64,000 nt of DNA from assembly GCA_015501605.1 (NCBI GenBank), contig JADNRZ010000001.1, positions 124,001 through 188,000 of the forward strand, in the 5' to 3' direction. The translations under genes were made by a program, and so were the position numbers. This stretch comes from Panaeolus papilionaceus. Its lineage: Eukaryota > Basidiomycota > Agaricomycetes > Agaricales. Under the pieces are notes generated by a model. The model saw nothing but the letters and a program-made list of their open reading frames with translations, did no database searches and was not told the DNA's origin. Of the stretch, positions 12,601-20,883 are shown in pieces (the stretch's first letter is position 1; each line of letters starts with the position of its first letter).

Positions 12601-15600
12601 ATGGCTTAACCGAAAGGATGGTTCGAGGCACGAATGTCTTCGTTGGACCTCAAACCGACACAGAGGGTTCTCAATTTCGTTAAACGATTGAGGGTCGATT
12701 CCCATTGCTGCCACCACCATGGCCCTTTCAATTCTTAGTTCAAATCGCCGTTCAATGGTCGAGAGCCCCAATGGGTGAATTTCGCGCCATCTGTGCATTT
12801 CTTCAGCAAAATCAATGTCGTTATTCGGGCAGCGTCCCCAACAGGCAGAAGCATACCAGTGTCCTATGTCAAAGTCATTATCTCTCATGTGGTCCACATA
12901 TAGCTGTGCCACCTGATTTCTCCGATGGTCCATGATTATGAACATGTTCTGGTAGGAGTCCTCATCCCAGAACACGTCAAATCTTTCCACACTGGGTCGT
13001 TCAAATTGATCATCGCCAGGGTAAGGTGCATAGCTGTCCAGTGCCTCAGCGATTGCTTCCCCAAGAGCGTTGTCTATAGTAACGTCACGGCCCTTGTATC
13101 TTTCGTATTCTTTCCGCAACATGTCTGTGACATCTAGTTCTTCCATTTCTGCATCCTCTTCAGACGTAGTGTTACTCACGGATTGTAAACCAGGCATTTC
13201 CTCAATGCTTTCACATGAGTCCGCTGTGTTTTCCGATTTCGACGAGTTGAACGCGCTTGAGGCGTCATCAACAGCGGGCTCACCACTCTTGTACTCACAC
13301 AGAGACCCGTCATCAGACAGTGGATTGGGTGGTAGTGTCGTACCTGACCCTCGTTCAAACATCCTAAGAGGGTATGTCTCCTTGTGGAGATCTCGTTTCT
13401 TATTCAATACGAGTTGGTACCACCTAACAAGGTCGAATTTCTCATTTCTGAGGTGCGTGCCACTGATCAGTGTCGCTATGTCGCGATCATAGTCCATGAC
13501 AACGTAAGTGTCGTGTCCCTGAGCCCATAACTCGACGTGGAACCGATCTTCAGAGTCGGCGTCCATTGAGCAGTTGGGGTAATGAGACCAGATACCATCT
13601 CTGAGTAGGTATGCGGCTACGATTCCGTATGCATCTCCCATTCGAGTGGCATAGGGTGCTCTCATCACATCGGGTCGGCCAAGCTGCCAGTTGCGATAGC
13701 GCGCGTAGAACCTGCCTAACCGGAAGTTAGGATGTTCGAGGCGACGCTTCTCAACCCACAGTGATTCTTTAGCCACGCTGTCGTGGATGCCATAAAACAT
13801 GTCATTGATTTGAACGACCGTAAATCGCCCACGCACTCCTTGCTGTTCACAAATCTCGCGGCTGTCCCCGGGATATGGCTGAGAAATAGAGAGTACATAC
13901 TCAGCTTGCATAGATAGTGCATCACCGATGTGATTTCGTGCATAAGATTTGCCAGGTTCGGATTCTCGGTACTGAGCCATCCAGTCGGGTTCAAGGAACC
14001 CCTCCCTTTCTTGGTAGTATCCGTCATACTCATATTCTCCTTGTAAGGATGAACCGCCATGATCCACTGTATCATTGAAATTTATTGAGGATAGTGGAAT
14101 TGAGTCAAGTACTGGGGACTCGTCTAAGTTTGTGATGCCCATCTCTAGGGAGTGCACCGCCATGGCATTACTTCCCGGAGGTTTTCCTGGGTTGTTCGAT
14201 CTCATAACGTTCGCCTTGGTGCAATTGCGCGACAAGTGCCCGTGCTGGTGACAGTTGAAGCACTTGCCCTGATCTTTGTGCTCTTGAATTTCGGCCTCGC
14301 TCATCTTGGGTCTTGGTGTTTGATAAGTTTTCTGAGTACCCGCGTTATTAGACCCAGAGCTCTGCCCGTTGTTGGATGTCTGAGCATTGCGCGATGAACC
14401 CGAGGTATTCGGAGTAGATCGTTGCTCTGTTCTCGCAGGGTTGTTCTCAGCGCGCGAGTTAGTTCCGTTATTGGCTTGGTTTGATCCTGATTCACGGTTA
14501 TTTCTATTGCCACTGGGCTGAGATGACTGTGCATTGTTGTTGCTACCAGAGGAAGTACCTTTGTCGTTGTTCAACTTCCCGAGTTCATTCCGCTTTTTAC
14601 GAATAACATACTCTGCATTTTCAGCGGCTTCTGCTGATTCCATAATGTCAGACCATGATGAGAACTCAGGGTTTAGTCGATCTCTCCACAGGTGTGCTTG
14701 AATTTCTTCGTCAAATCCATCCCAGAGACGGTTAATCCTGTCCCTGAGGTCATTAATTCCAACCGTGTCCATTTTATTCGTTAGATCGCGTGCAAAGTCC
14801 CAAACACGACGTCGGTTTTGCCTCTCATGCTTGAGATCTGAACGCAATTTAGATTTAAAGTTACGTGGGAAGCAGTAATTAAATAAACCGTCCAAGAAAT
14901 CAGTCAAGGTCCATTCACCAGGGTTGGCAGCAGCTCGGGATAAATAAAAATTATAAGCCTTCCCCTCGAGGTAAGGTGCGATTACTTCTATTTGATCCTG
15001 AGGGTGTACTCGACCGCGCCGACAGTACCCTGTGGCTTCAGACCTAAACCTGATATACTTGTCCAAGTCCTGTTCACCCTTGTAAGCTTTAGGACTCTGT
15101 GGAGCGATGATGGGTTTCCTAGGGTAATACCCATCATCATACTCATAGTTATCATAAGCAGGTTCTGGTCGTCGGCGGGGTCGACGAGGAGGGGGAGATG
15201 GAGGTCTCCTACGCTCACCCCAGCCGTCGTCGTCGTCATCGCCGTCGTCAGGGTCTCCTGGATTGTTGGGGCCATAATACGGGACCTGTTGTCGGTGGTG
15301 ATCATGAGCACGGTTTACCCTTTCTGGGTTATCCCGGAACTCTTGGCTTGGTCTGCCACCTTCAGGGGGTATGTTCTGAGTTTCACGCTCGCGTAGCCGT
15401 CCTAGGATGCTATCGCGTGAGATCTGTTGGATAGGGTGCACCGTCTCGCGACGGTTGCTCCTGTGGCTTCTGTTCGAGGGAGCTTCACTGGGGATTCTAA
15501 ATCCTCGTGTCCTATCATCAATGTCAATCCTATCATGAATACCTGAGGGTCCTGGACGATCCTGAGCTGTGCGCTTGGTTCGTTGTATCTGGTTAAGCAG

Positions 15601-18427
15601 ATCTTGTTGAGTCTCCGCATCTAGCTCATAATCATCTAATTGGAGTTGACCCCAGTTACGGGGGTCTGGACCCTTTCCTTTGGCTTTCGGGGCCGGATCT
15701 TCGCTTTCTTGGCGCTCCTCAGGTGGGCTCACGCGCTCAAATCTTCGCGAAATGGTAGCGCGGTGGTTCTGAGTCAGGTTTTCATGGGCCCTTTCAATAT
15801 TGAGGTCACGCGTGTTATTTCTCAAGAATAAATTTTCATTATCGCGATTGCGATTATCTACGTTGCTGGGGAGCTCCTGCTCTGGGAGTCCAGCAAATCT
15901 ATTCGATGTGATGAAGGTGACAGCACGAGTAGTGCCATCCTGGAGAGGGGACTCGTGGCTACGGGTCCTCCTCCGATTCACCATACCCCAGCCTGTTTCA
16001 TCAGGCGGGGTGTAACGGAGAACACGACCACGGCTCCGTACAGGAGTCTGGTACTCTTCCAACCCTGAGTCTCGAGGACCAGGTTGTGATTGCGCCTGAT
16101 GCGGCGGGGTATCGTGCAACGTACCAGGTATCATAAGGCCTCGTGTCTCGTTCTCTGAACCAGACGGGGTCACGGGCCTTGATGGTGGTTGAGCGGCGAC
16201 GTTGGCATAGGAGCGGGAAGGTGGTCCTGGTTCCTCTTCATTGGTGTCTGTGTTTCGTCGGGTTTGGTTTTCGGGTTGAGCATTCATCGCGGCGCTAGCA
16301 GCGGCAACGCGGTGTCGGGTTCTGGGTCCATCGATGGTCGCCATTCTATTAGAAATAGCGTCAGGTATCGTAAAGTAAAGTCTCGCGAGAATCAAATTAT
16401 CCAAGGACTAGCCTATGGATATCAACAGTAGATAGAGAAATAAAGGAGAAATAGAACTATCTAAAACTCACCGGGTGATCAAGCCGTGGTCGTCGATAGG
16501 GTCGATGTTTTTGGGGTTTGTTGTTTTCACAGAGAGAGAGAGAGAGAAAGAAAAAGATGTCGGTATCGGTGTAGTCGAGTTTTCTTGCGTATATGTAAAA
16601 AAATATGTGACGTTTCGTGCTCACGGTGGCGAAGGCGACGTTGAGGTTAAAACGGCACACGGGAATTGGGGTAGCTCAAATGCACGCGGTAAAATACAGT
16701 TTAACGCAATGGATTCAAACTGAGGACGATGAGTCCTCTTACTCGACTATTTATACGCTAAAATAAGGTTTAAGAACAAATACTATAAAACTACCAAGGA
16801 GTAAGCGAAGTTAAAGATAAACAAATAAAGGAGGTTGGTAGTCTACGAAGGGGTCTGATGAAAGATAAGATAAGAATGGGATAGGGGTTTTGTGAGGCTT
16901 TTCTGACTGATAATACTAAGGGAAGAAATGACGAAGAAGTGAAATGAAAATAAAATCGAACCGTTACAGTGACCCTGTGCTGCGGATTGAAGAACAGGAG
17001 GAATGCTCATGTTTTTAAACATCTAGAGCCACAGCTGGGATCGTCATGAAGGTTGCATTCGGGTATGATATCAAGAGCCTGGACGACCCATTTATTAAGG
17101 TCTCCGAGGAAACGTCCAAGATATCTGGTTGGGCGATGACCCCGGGGCGCTGGCTCGTCGACTATATACCCAGCTGTGCGTATATTCACCGTCCTGACAT
17201 TTATTTCTGACATCCCGACATTCAATTATAGTGCGCCATATTCCGTGCTGGTTTCCTGGTACTGCATGGAAGCGTCAAGGACTGGTTTGGAGAGAGCGTT
17301 TGACTCACCTGTCCGATGTGCCACATCAGTGGGTGAAAGAGCAGATGGTACGACCTTTTTCCAACTACAATACAGCCTATATATCCGTATTGACTATTCT
17401 ATTAAGAACATGGGTCGAGGAACAGAGTCATTTACCGCGCGCCTACTCAGCCAACTCGCTGAGGAGGAGCAGGATGTCGTCAAGGCCGCAGAGACCGAGG
17501 ATATAATTAAATGGTGCGCTGGCGCTCTTTACGCTGGAGCTGCACATACAGTAAGATATCCACTCCACATCTCAGTACACTGGATATTAATGGTATTTTA
17601 GACCGTATCTGCCTTGACATCCTTTATGCTTCTCATGGCACTGCATCCAGATATTCAACAGAAAGCCCGGGACGAAGTAGACCAGCTTTTCAAATATGTT
17701 GGTGCCTTCGATACAGTCTGCCTCAGCAAGCTGCGCTATCTGCGCGCGACAATGAAAGAAGTACTCCGCTACGCTCCAGTCGCCAACCTAGGTATGGTCA
17801 ACCACTGCTTCGCACTCCGTAATCCAGACTAATTTTTTTTTTTCACCTTCTCCAAATTTAATTCAATTGAACCCCAATTACATCACCGATAGCGCTCTCA
17901 CATTGCGTTACTCAGGAAGATGAATATCTGGGATATCGTATTCCAAAAGGAGCGACGATCTTGCCGAACGTTTGGGCAATTATGCACGACCCTACCCTGT
18001 ATCCGGACCCGTTCACGTTTTCCCCAGAGAGGTTTATGCCCCTCGATGGTGATGCCGATGCAACGTCAGTGCAGCCCGATCCAGCCCAGTTTGCGTTCGG
18101 GTTTGGAAGAAGGGCTTGTCCAGGTAAGATATCCACAGTTTGGCGTTTCGATGCGTGTAATAAATGATTTTATGATTTTTATAGGCACTGAATTCGCTGA
18201 AGCGAGCTTACTTCTAATAATGGCCAATACTCTCCACAGATTCGTCCTTGAGTGTAAGGACGGACTGACTCCCAGCGCCCACAACATTGAGTTTACCACT
18301 GGGATCACTAGGTAAGATTGGTATTAGCACCAGATAACGAAATTAATGCTGACTATCGTGATGTCTTTACAGTCACATAAAGCCATTTCCAATCACTTTC
18401 AATCTTCGTAACGTTAACCTAATGTAA
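6698..18427 (+). CDS. Cytochrome P450 monooxygenase with a 9.7-kb intron holding a retrotransposon
   Basis: Nine exons join in phase: 6698-6941, 6995-7319, 17027-17175, 17232-17347, 17407-17550, 17602-17791, 17893-18123, 18185-18311 and 18373-18427. The product has 526 residues, the normal length of a microsomal P450. An N-terminal membrane anchor (about 18-36) is followed by the hinge LPPGPTG. The I helix reads AGAAHTT (321-327), where the family normally has an Asp in place of the His. The K-helix ExxR is E379-R382, then PERFMP, and the haem loop is FGFGRRACPG with Cys465. Intron 2 (7320-17026) contains the whole Ty3/gypsy element in antisense. Without element and target duplicate the intron would be 62 nt with GT-AG ends. 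No exon carries a stop or frameshift. It probably hydroxylates a small hydrophobic metabolite in the ER; the substrate is unknown. Whether such a long intron is spliced in a fungus is doubtful. Confidence 0.88.
7329..7389 (-). repeat. Remnant of the 3' LTR (61 bp)
   Basis: These 61 bases match 16606-16666 of the complete LTR base for base by eye, from the terminal TGTGACG up to CACGGGAAT, and then stop abruptly at the start of a 183-bp internal repeat. About 300 bp of the expected LTR are missing here. Confidence 0.9.
7390..7572. repeat. 183-bp direct repeat, copy A
   Basis: The sequence is identical by eye to 7691-7873, offset by 301 bp. It encodes, on the minus strand, the centre of the third retroelement ORF and is joined directly to the LTR remnant at 7389/7390. 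Confidence 0.93.
7539..8081 (-). CDS. Third ORF of the retrotransposon, function unknown
   Basis: An ATG-initiated 180-codon frame lies after the Gag-Pol stop, in the position where some retroelements carry an env-like or accessory gene. The N-terminus is basic and Pro/Arg/Gly-rich (MAPFRSPGRSFGQ, then PPPISPRGPRAP). The middle (AAEVHEICQANDVLRTNNIP, then YEVFATWFNKGAEEFGSPIR) looks like a folded domain I do not recognise. No transmembrane helix or signal peptide is visible, so an envelope role is unlikely. The 3' end is uncertain because the 183-bp duplication and loss of LTR sequence changed what follows; the frame runs through the spacer into the start of copy A. A TATA-like motif stands about 90 bases before the ATG. 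It could be a captured host gene or a lineage-specific accessory protein. Confidence 0.6.
   Translation of the reverse strand: MAPFRSPGRSFGQNHHPYGQRPPPISPRGPRAPSVYEKEPYNIPAFAHPYLQKISGPLFVLNQEKRIPGQLTTARLTTAAEVHEICQANDVLRTNNIPKYIPLSYEVFATWFNKGAEEFGSPIRFCIIERATSVIQHRDAERPKWNHFGIQKEHLGNGISPQSIDHNPIRTHHCSSDDRR
7691..7873. repeat. 183-bp direct repeat, copy B
   Basis: This is the copy embedded in its original context: it continues in frame from the upstream part of the third ORF (7874-8081). The 118-bp spacer at 7573-7690 separates it from copy A. Confidence 0.93.
8171..8177 (-). promoter_or_regulatory. TATA-like motif before the third ORF
   Basis: On the minus strand the motif reads ATAAATA in the context TTTTAGCATAAATACC, about 90 bases before the ORF's ATG. 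The LTR promoter has the similar context TTTTAGCGTATAAATA, so this may be derived from an LTR-type promoter. Confidence 0.4.
8365..16344 (-). CDS. Gag-Pol polyprotein of the Ty3/gypsy element
   Basis: A single uninterrupted frame of about 2,659 codons starts at the first in-frame ATG (16344); residue numbers below count from an upstream in-frame TTG and are 20 higher than from the ATG. Order: disordered basic and acidic N-terminus (to ~435), Gag capsid-like region (~440-610), Ser/Asn-rich linker, CCHC zinc knuckle (CFNCHQHGHLSRNC, ~715), a ~700-residue region with four related modules, aspartic protease (LLDTGS, ~1438), reverse transcriptase (YLDD, ~1755), RNase H (~1870-1980), integrase with zinc-binding HHCC (~2240-2285) and catalytic D, D, E (VDFVGP, SDRD, ERANRT), and a C-terminal chromodomain (WAVERIESH to ATWLSYHEV). 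Gag and Pol are fused in one frame without frameshift. The length far exceeds usual chromodomain elements because of the extra region before the protease. Confidence 0.95.
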   Translation of the reverse strand: MATIDGPRTRHRVAAASAAMNAQPENQTRRNTDTNEEEPGPPSRSYANVAAQPPSRPVTPSGSENETRGLMIPGTLHDTPPHQAQSQPGPRDSGLEEYQTPVRSRGRVLRYTPPDETGWGMVNRRRTRSHESPLQDGTTRAVTFITSNRFAGLPEQELPSNVDNRNRDNENLFLRNNTRDLNIERAHENLTQNHRATISRRFERVSPPEERQESEDPAPKAKGKGPDPRNWGQLQLDDYELDAETQQDLLNQIQRTKRTAQDRPGPSGIHDRIDIDDRTRGFRIPSEAPSNRSHRSNRRETVHPIQQISRDSILGRLRERETQNIPPEGGRPSQEFRDNPERVNRAHDHHRQQVPYYGPNNPGDPDDGDDDDDGWGERRRPPSPPPRRPRRRPEPAYDNYEYDDGYYPRKPIIAPQSPKAYKGEQDLDKYIRFRSEATGYCRRGRVHPQDQIEVIAPYLEGKAYNFYLSRAAANPGEWTLTDFLDGLFNYCFPRNFKSKLRSDLKHERQNRRRVWDFARDLTNKMDTVGINDLRDRINRLWDGFDEEIQAHLWRDRLNPEFSSWSDIMESAEAAENAEYVIRKKRNELGKLNNDKGTSSGSNNNAQSSQPSGNRNNRESGSNQANNGTNSRAENNPARTEQRSTPNTSGSSRNAQTSNNGQSSGSNNAGTQKTYQTPRPKMSEAEIQEHKDQGKCFNCHQHGHLSRNCTKANVMRSNNPGKPPGSNAMAVHSLEMGITNLDESPVLDSIPLSSINFNDTVDHGGSSLQGEYEYDGYYQEREGFLEPDWMAQYRESEPGKSYARNHIGDALSMQAEYVLSISQPYPGDSREICEQQGVRGRFTVVQINDMFYGIHDSVAKESLWVEKRRLEHPNFRLGRFYARYRNWQLGRPDVMRAPYATRMGDAYGIVAAYLLRDGIWSHYPNCSMDADSEDRFHVELWAQGHDTYVVMDYDRDIATLISGTHLRNEKFDLVRWYQLVLNKKRDLHKETYPLRMFERGSGTTLPPNPLSDDGSLCEYKSGEPAVDDASSAFNSSKSENTADSCESIEEMPGLQSVSNTTSEEDAEMEELDVTDMLRKEYERYKGRDVTIDNALGEAIAEALDSYAPYPGDDQFERPSVERFDVFWDEDSYQNMFIIMDHRRNQVAQLYVDHMRDNDFDIGHWYASACWGRCPNNDIDFAEEMHRWREIHPLGLSTIERRFELRIERAMVVAAMGIDPQSFNEIENPLCRFEVQRRHSCLEPSFRLSHDPVLYPSVELEIYDRCLHTRRTIRSTAIERDIFNLTAWLRSEQDESDAFLNMLVDEHPETNPFSGEAHDMINLARVVATNPHAWHRLRKSTNPLWRMKFTRKAAERTLEHRLSRNLMDELGLHLSAVQVPQNSYPAVQRNSVSTRGGNNLVPKPLVIVVKINDKPVRALLDTGSLGDFISTTLADQLKLSRIELDPPVPIQLAVQGSRSKINSSVKVNLKYQSIDEERVLNVININSYDMILGTPFIYQHQMCIGLNPARVVVGSSNSLPIDKGVNTRPVISKIDFDDPEIVEARRLLMTLAEPLCKDVADTPLPPLRAINHTIPLIDEEKVYPWRPSKCPEVFREQWAKKRADYVNTGRWEVTSAGNTVPMLLIPKPKKETPELRTVFDLRERNKNTKRFTSPLPDIDGILRRVSNKKFRSSLDLKAAYEQIRVVPEHVNRTAVTTPDGNIVSHVIQQGDCNAPATYQALMNHIFSPYIGLFMDVYLDDIIIYSDTVQDHIKHVRIIFEILKREKLYLSKDKLWFFAEELEILGHVVDSNGIRMDPHKVDSVANWKTPTNRDLLRGFLGSVGYLADNVPGVRIPMGVLSAITGDAVPFRWTFTEQRAFEDVKALVAAARDHRRKPLSYAADAKQIWMVTDGCNTGVSGVICQGDDWREADVAAFYSAKLNPAQQNYPVHEIEMLAGIETMLRHRDILQGVKFKWVTDHKGLIHLLDQKEFKSGRQARWMEKIGMFDFEIVYVPGEDNILADSLSRIYSNDNSGTVRARSEYTYHDVVDDDAPISSDPPMPITTGLEALAISPGEGEAEGANTRRSSRLQNVPRVDYFGRNARAQNKKNDSPTSVPVIPEERREGGSIVNHEPEHAGQEEPENMDDDNSESENTSLVEILNSSFGDDGQKFMKAIEPLYEKDPIFKRVLDKPDEFRNFEIRNGLLYLNDRGKTLLCIPKGIIGDKSTYEIVIGEAHSVLAHLGAAKTVSYLREQVYWKDLVNHVKSYCDSCITCRRNKPDNQRPYGLLNPLKTPNYPWQSIGVDFVGPLPESSNRDGTFDSVTVVIDLLSSMTHLIPSRTDYTAKQLAELMFEHIYKLHGLPEKIVSDRDVLFTSTFWSHLNRLIGPQLKMSSAYHPETDGATERANRTLVQMLRELVNDKQTDWVQRLPAIEFALNLARSDSTGFSPFFLNHGRLPRSMIWDAASNTEFPAVRNFALQRKMAIMSAHDSIIAARVKQTYDANRKRRPAPFVKGDLVYLSTKNISFPKGLARKMVPRYIGPYQITQDFGNQSFKLDLPPELKQRGVHNVFHASLLRVHVPNDDRLFPGRNFRQIMAHAKNDEELSENEWAVERIESHQGSGEDSTFKVRWKAGDATWLSYHEVSHLPCLKAYFEALGISEISDLRRGTSVGPSDDAQVVAS
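16345..16605 (-). other. Retrotransposon leader between 5' LTR and Gag-Pol
   Basis: This is the transcribed leader of the element in minus orientation. It contains a short GA-repeat near 16531-16545 on the plus strand. No convincing tRNA primer-binding site was recognised next to the LTR, so the priming mechanism, tRNA or self-priming, cannot be told. Confidence 0.6.
16606..16968 (-). repeat. Complete 5' LTR (363 bp)
   Basis: In element orientation it runs from TGTAACGG to CGTCACA. The last 61 bases are repeated at the other end of the element. It carries the promoter TATAAATA at 16748-16755. Confidence 0.9.
16748..16755 (-). promoter_or_regulatory. LTR TATA box
   Basis: TATAAATA on the minus strand within the LTR, about 220 bases from its upstream end, directs transcription toward Gag-Pol. 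Confidence 0.55.
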
Positions 18428-19141
18428 GAACCATATTCGTGTTTTGTATAAGATTCGATTCACTATTTATTTGACTCATGATAACGAGTCACTCTACTAT
18501 TTATTTCTCTAACTTATTCGTAGAAATACCCTATTATTCCTATACGTATAGACATGTAGCAACCTGTGGACCCTGTTCTGCGTGTGTAGCCCGTATTACA
18601 TACAGTTCGTTAGCCTACCAGTATTATTTGTATAACAATTTCGCTATTTTATTCTGTATATGCCTGTAGATTGTATGTTTATCGGTAATCTGATGTATTT
18701 TTGTTTAATTTCTCCGAACAACATGGGTCCTCTGAACCAATTACCTGATCGGTCGAGCTGTGCACTCGTTTGAGCTACGATATCAGCGGTTGATGCAGAG
18801 AAACTCGAATGGTGGCCCTGAAAAGTGTTTCGCCGGACGAATAAGAACGATATTGGGACGTTGCTCTTCACGGTGAACCTCCATGATAAATGCCTCAAAA
18901 TATATAGTTTCAAAGTCGCGAGACCATGCTGCACTGGACACTGACACAGATATCGAACAGGGGTCGAAATCATTGATAGAAATTCGAACCACCTAAATAT
19001 TCGCCTCTTATGACCAGAAGTCCGAAGACGCCCACATGCTTTGTCTCAAATCCATCGTGCTGACCTCTAAGAAATCAAGGAAAAATGATTAAAATTCATA
19101 GTTTTCTGTATCAGATATATCTTTTGCTGATTATCTAATGA
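18428..19141. other. Convergent intergenic region between P450 and dioxygenase
   Basis: These 714 bases are the 3' flanks of two convergent genes, A/T-rich with stops in all frames apart from short chance frames. No gene or repeat was recognised. Confidence 0.5.
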
Positions 19142-20883
19142 TCAGTAGTTATCTGCGAGTCGTTGCATAACGTAGTTTCGGGCCTAATAATGTCAAATGT
19201 CCGAATTAGCGGGACGAGGTATGGGCGCTGACAGAGCCGGCCTAGTATGCCGATGGGACTTACACTAATGGGCTCATACTTGAGCGGATTTTTGTCGTCC
19301 CAGGTGCCAGGAACTGCAGGTATAACGGTGTCGAGATCCTATGTTTAAATTGATCTAATCAGAGATTGGATGGATAGGGGCGGTGATGTAAGTTCGTACC
19401 GCTGCACAAAACTGCATGCGTTCAGCACGGAATAAGAGGAGAAGGGGAATATTATCGTCTCTAAGCATGTTTTTTTAGAAATACGAAAGCAATACGCACG
19501 TATGGAATAGAGTATCGATCCGGTATATCTGTAAGAAATGAAGTTAGTTGCATCCCCATGCACTGCAGGTGATGACTGTTACCTCGTTCACTATCGATGC
19601 AGTCCGAAGAAGGCACAGGTGCCCTGACACGATGGATCGTGCTGAGAACAACGTCGTTTGTCCCTATAGTCTGTAAGTATCTGACCCCCCATATCTCGAA
19701 GCTATCCCTAATTTCACTTACATCTCATCAAGAAATCTCCTGCGTTGACGACAATGGTGGAAGGGATAGGGGCAACTGGCTATCAAAGGCAAAGGTCAAC
19801 AAGATTAGAGGTCATTCGACGACTCTTAATGGAGACAGTACGCACAATAAATGTCCCTCGATTATGCTGATCCTCGACTTCGAGGCCACTAACGGAGTCT
19901 TGAAGTAAGATCTACGGGAGTTTGATTATGAACCGATGTAGATGAGAATCACACCTACGGTTAAAGTGCAAAAGTCACTATGACTGGGAATTCGAGAGGA
20001 GTCTTGGGGCTTTAGTAGCTCTTTTGGAACGCTAGAAACAGGTGTCTTTCAATGCTCATATTCAGGACAGGTGTTGAACTTTCTTCTTACCTTGGGTAAT
20101 GAAGCAATCGAAGCTGATTATCGTGCCCAGAATGATATCGAACGAAGAATTCTTCGTCCACACCGAGCCCGACGGCTATTGCACGCAAGATATGCTTCTC
20201 GGTTTCATACAAGGTCTGCAATGGGTAGCTTGAGTCAGTATCGTTGGTGGATCTCTGTTGAAATTGACTTAAAAAGAAAACAACTGGTATCGAACGTACC
20301 CAATAGAAGTCCAAACAGGCCTCCTTGAATCCTGGCAGCACCCCATCGGGATACCAGATATTTGGCATCCCCTCATTATCTTCATTTCCCGCCTCGAAAC
20401 TTTCCTTCAGATCGCGCAGGACCTCACCTTCCAAATCTTGCTTGATTCGCTCGGCGTCGTTGATATCCACGACGTCGGTTCTGAACTGCTTGACTTTCTC
20501 TCGGCCTGGGGAAGAATATCCTATCGAAACAAATCATAGAAATATGCAATGGGTGTAAGAAAAATGCTGTAGCTGCTGCTTTTAATATACGGACCTCGAT
20601 GATGTGCCCCTGAAGGGGGGTGTGGCGCAAGCTGCTTCACTTCCGTTGGTTGATCGAACAGGGTTTTCGACTACAGAGTCGAGTCAGCTGTATTCAAACG
20701 CAATACAAGGAGTAAAATGCATGCCCATTTAAACATGCCATTGATTTTGTCCTGGGGTATACCATGGTTAAGCAAATACACAAAGCCCGAAGACTTGAAG
20801 GAATTCAAGATCGCCTCCCCAACGGATTTCTTATCAGTCGCATTGAGAAAAGGTGCAAAGTTGACAGTCTCAACAGTCGTCAT
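19142..20883 (-). CDS. 2-oxoglutarate/Fe(II)-dependent dioxygenase (isopenicillin-N-synthase-like)
   Basis: Twelve exons join in phase into 338 residues, the family's normal length: 20883-20725, 20670-20595, 20520-20300, 20215-20091, 20031-19959, 19911-19846, 19779-19722, 19663-19583, 19528-19500, 19411-19400, 19338-19264 and 19183-19142. The N-terminal DIOX_N part shows SSGFVYLLNHGIP and LAPHPPSGAHHRGYSSPG. The double-stranded beta-helix core has the iron ligands H211-x-D213 (SHSDF) and H270 (STIHRV) and the 2-oxoglutarate-binding R291-x-S293 (DRYSIP). The C-terminus is PGTWDDKNPLKYEP. Intron 1 has a GC donor (TGG followed by GCATGC). Exon 10 is only 12 nt. The enzyme would hydroxylate, desaturate or cyclise a small molecule using 2-oxoglutarate and O2; the substrate is unknown. 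It is convergent with the P450. Confidence 0.9.

Larger units (their letters stand above)
7329..16968 (-). mobile_element. Ty3/gypsy LTR retrotransposon (chromodomain lineage), inserted in a P450 intron
   Basis: The outer ends are TG...CA (TGTGACG at 7329, CGTTACA ending 16968 on the plus strand). They are flanked by a direct 5-bp target duplication GTGAC at 7324-7328 and 16969-16973, so the boundaries are exact. The element is 9,640 bp and transcribed right to left: 5' LTR (16606-16968), leader, one Gag-Pol ORF (8365-16344), a third ORF (7539-8081) and a 61-bp remnant of the 3' LTR (7329-7389). The order protease, reverse transcriptase, RNase H, integrase, chromodomain defines Ty3/gypsy. The open Gag-Pol frame suggests a fairly young copy, although its 3' LTR is largely missing. 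Confidence 0.93.

Noticed and set aside
8504..16431. Many plus-strand open frames of 60-140 codons across the retrotransposon
   Set aside because: They are antisense shadows of the Gag-Pol frame without start context or family resemblance.
6698..18427. Calling the P450 a pseudogene or two separate genes because of the 9.7-kb gap
   Set aside because: All exon borders are canonical and in phase, and the insertion is wholly intronic; loss of function is not shown by the sequence.
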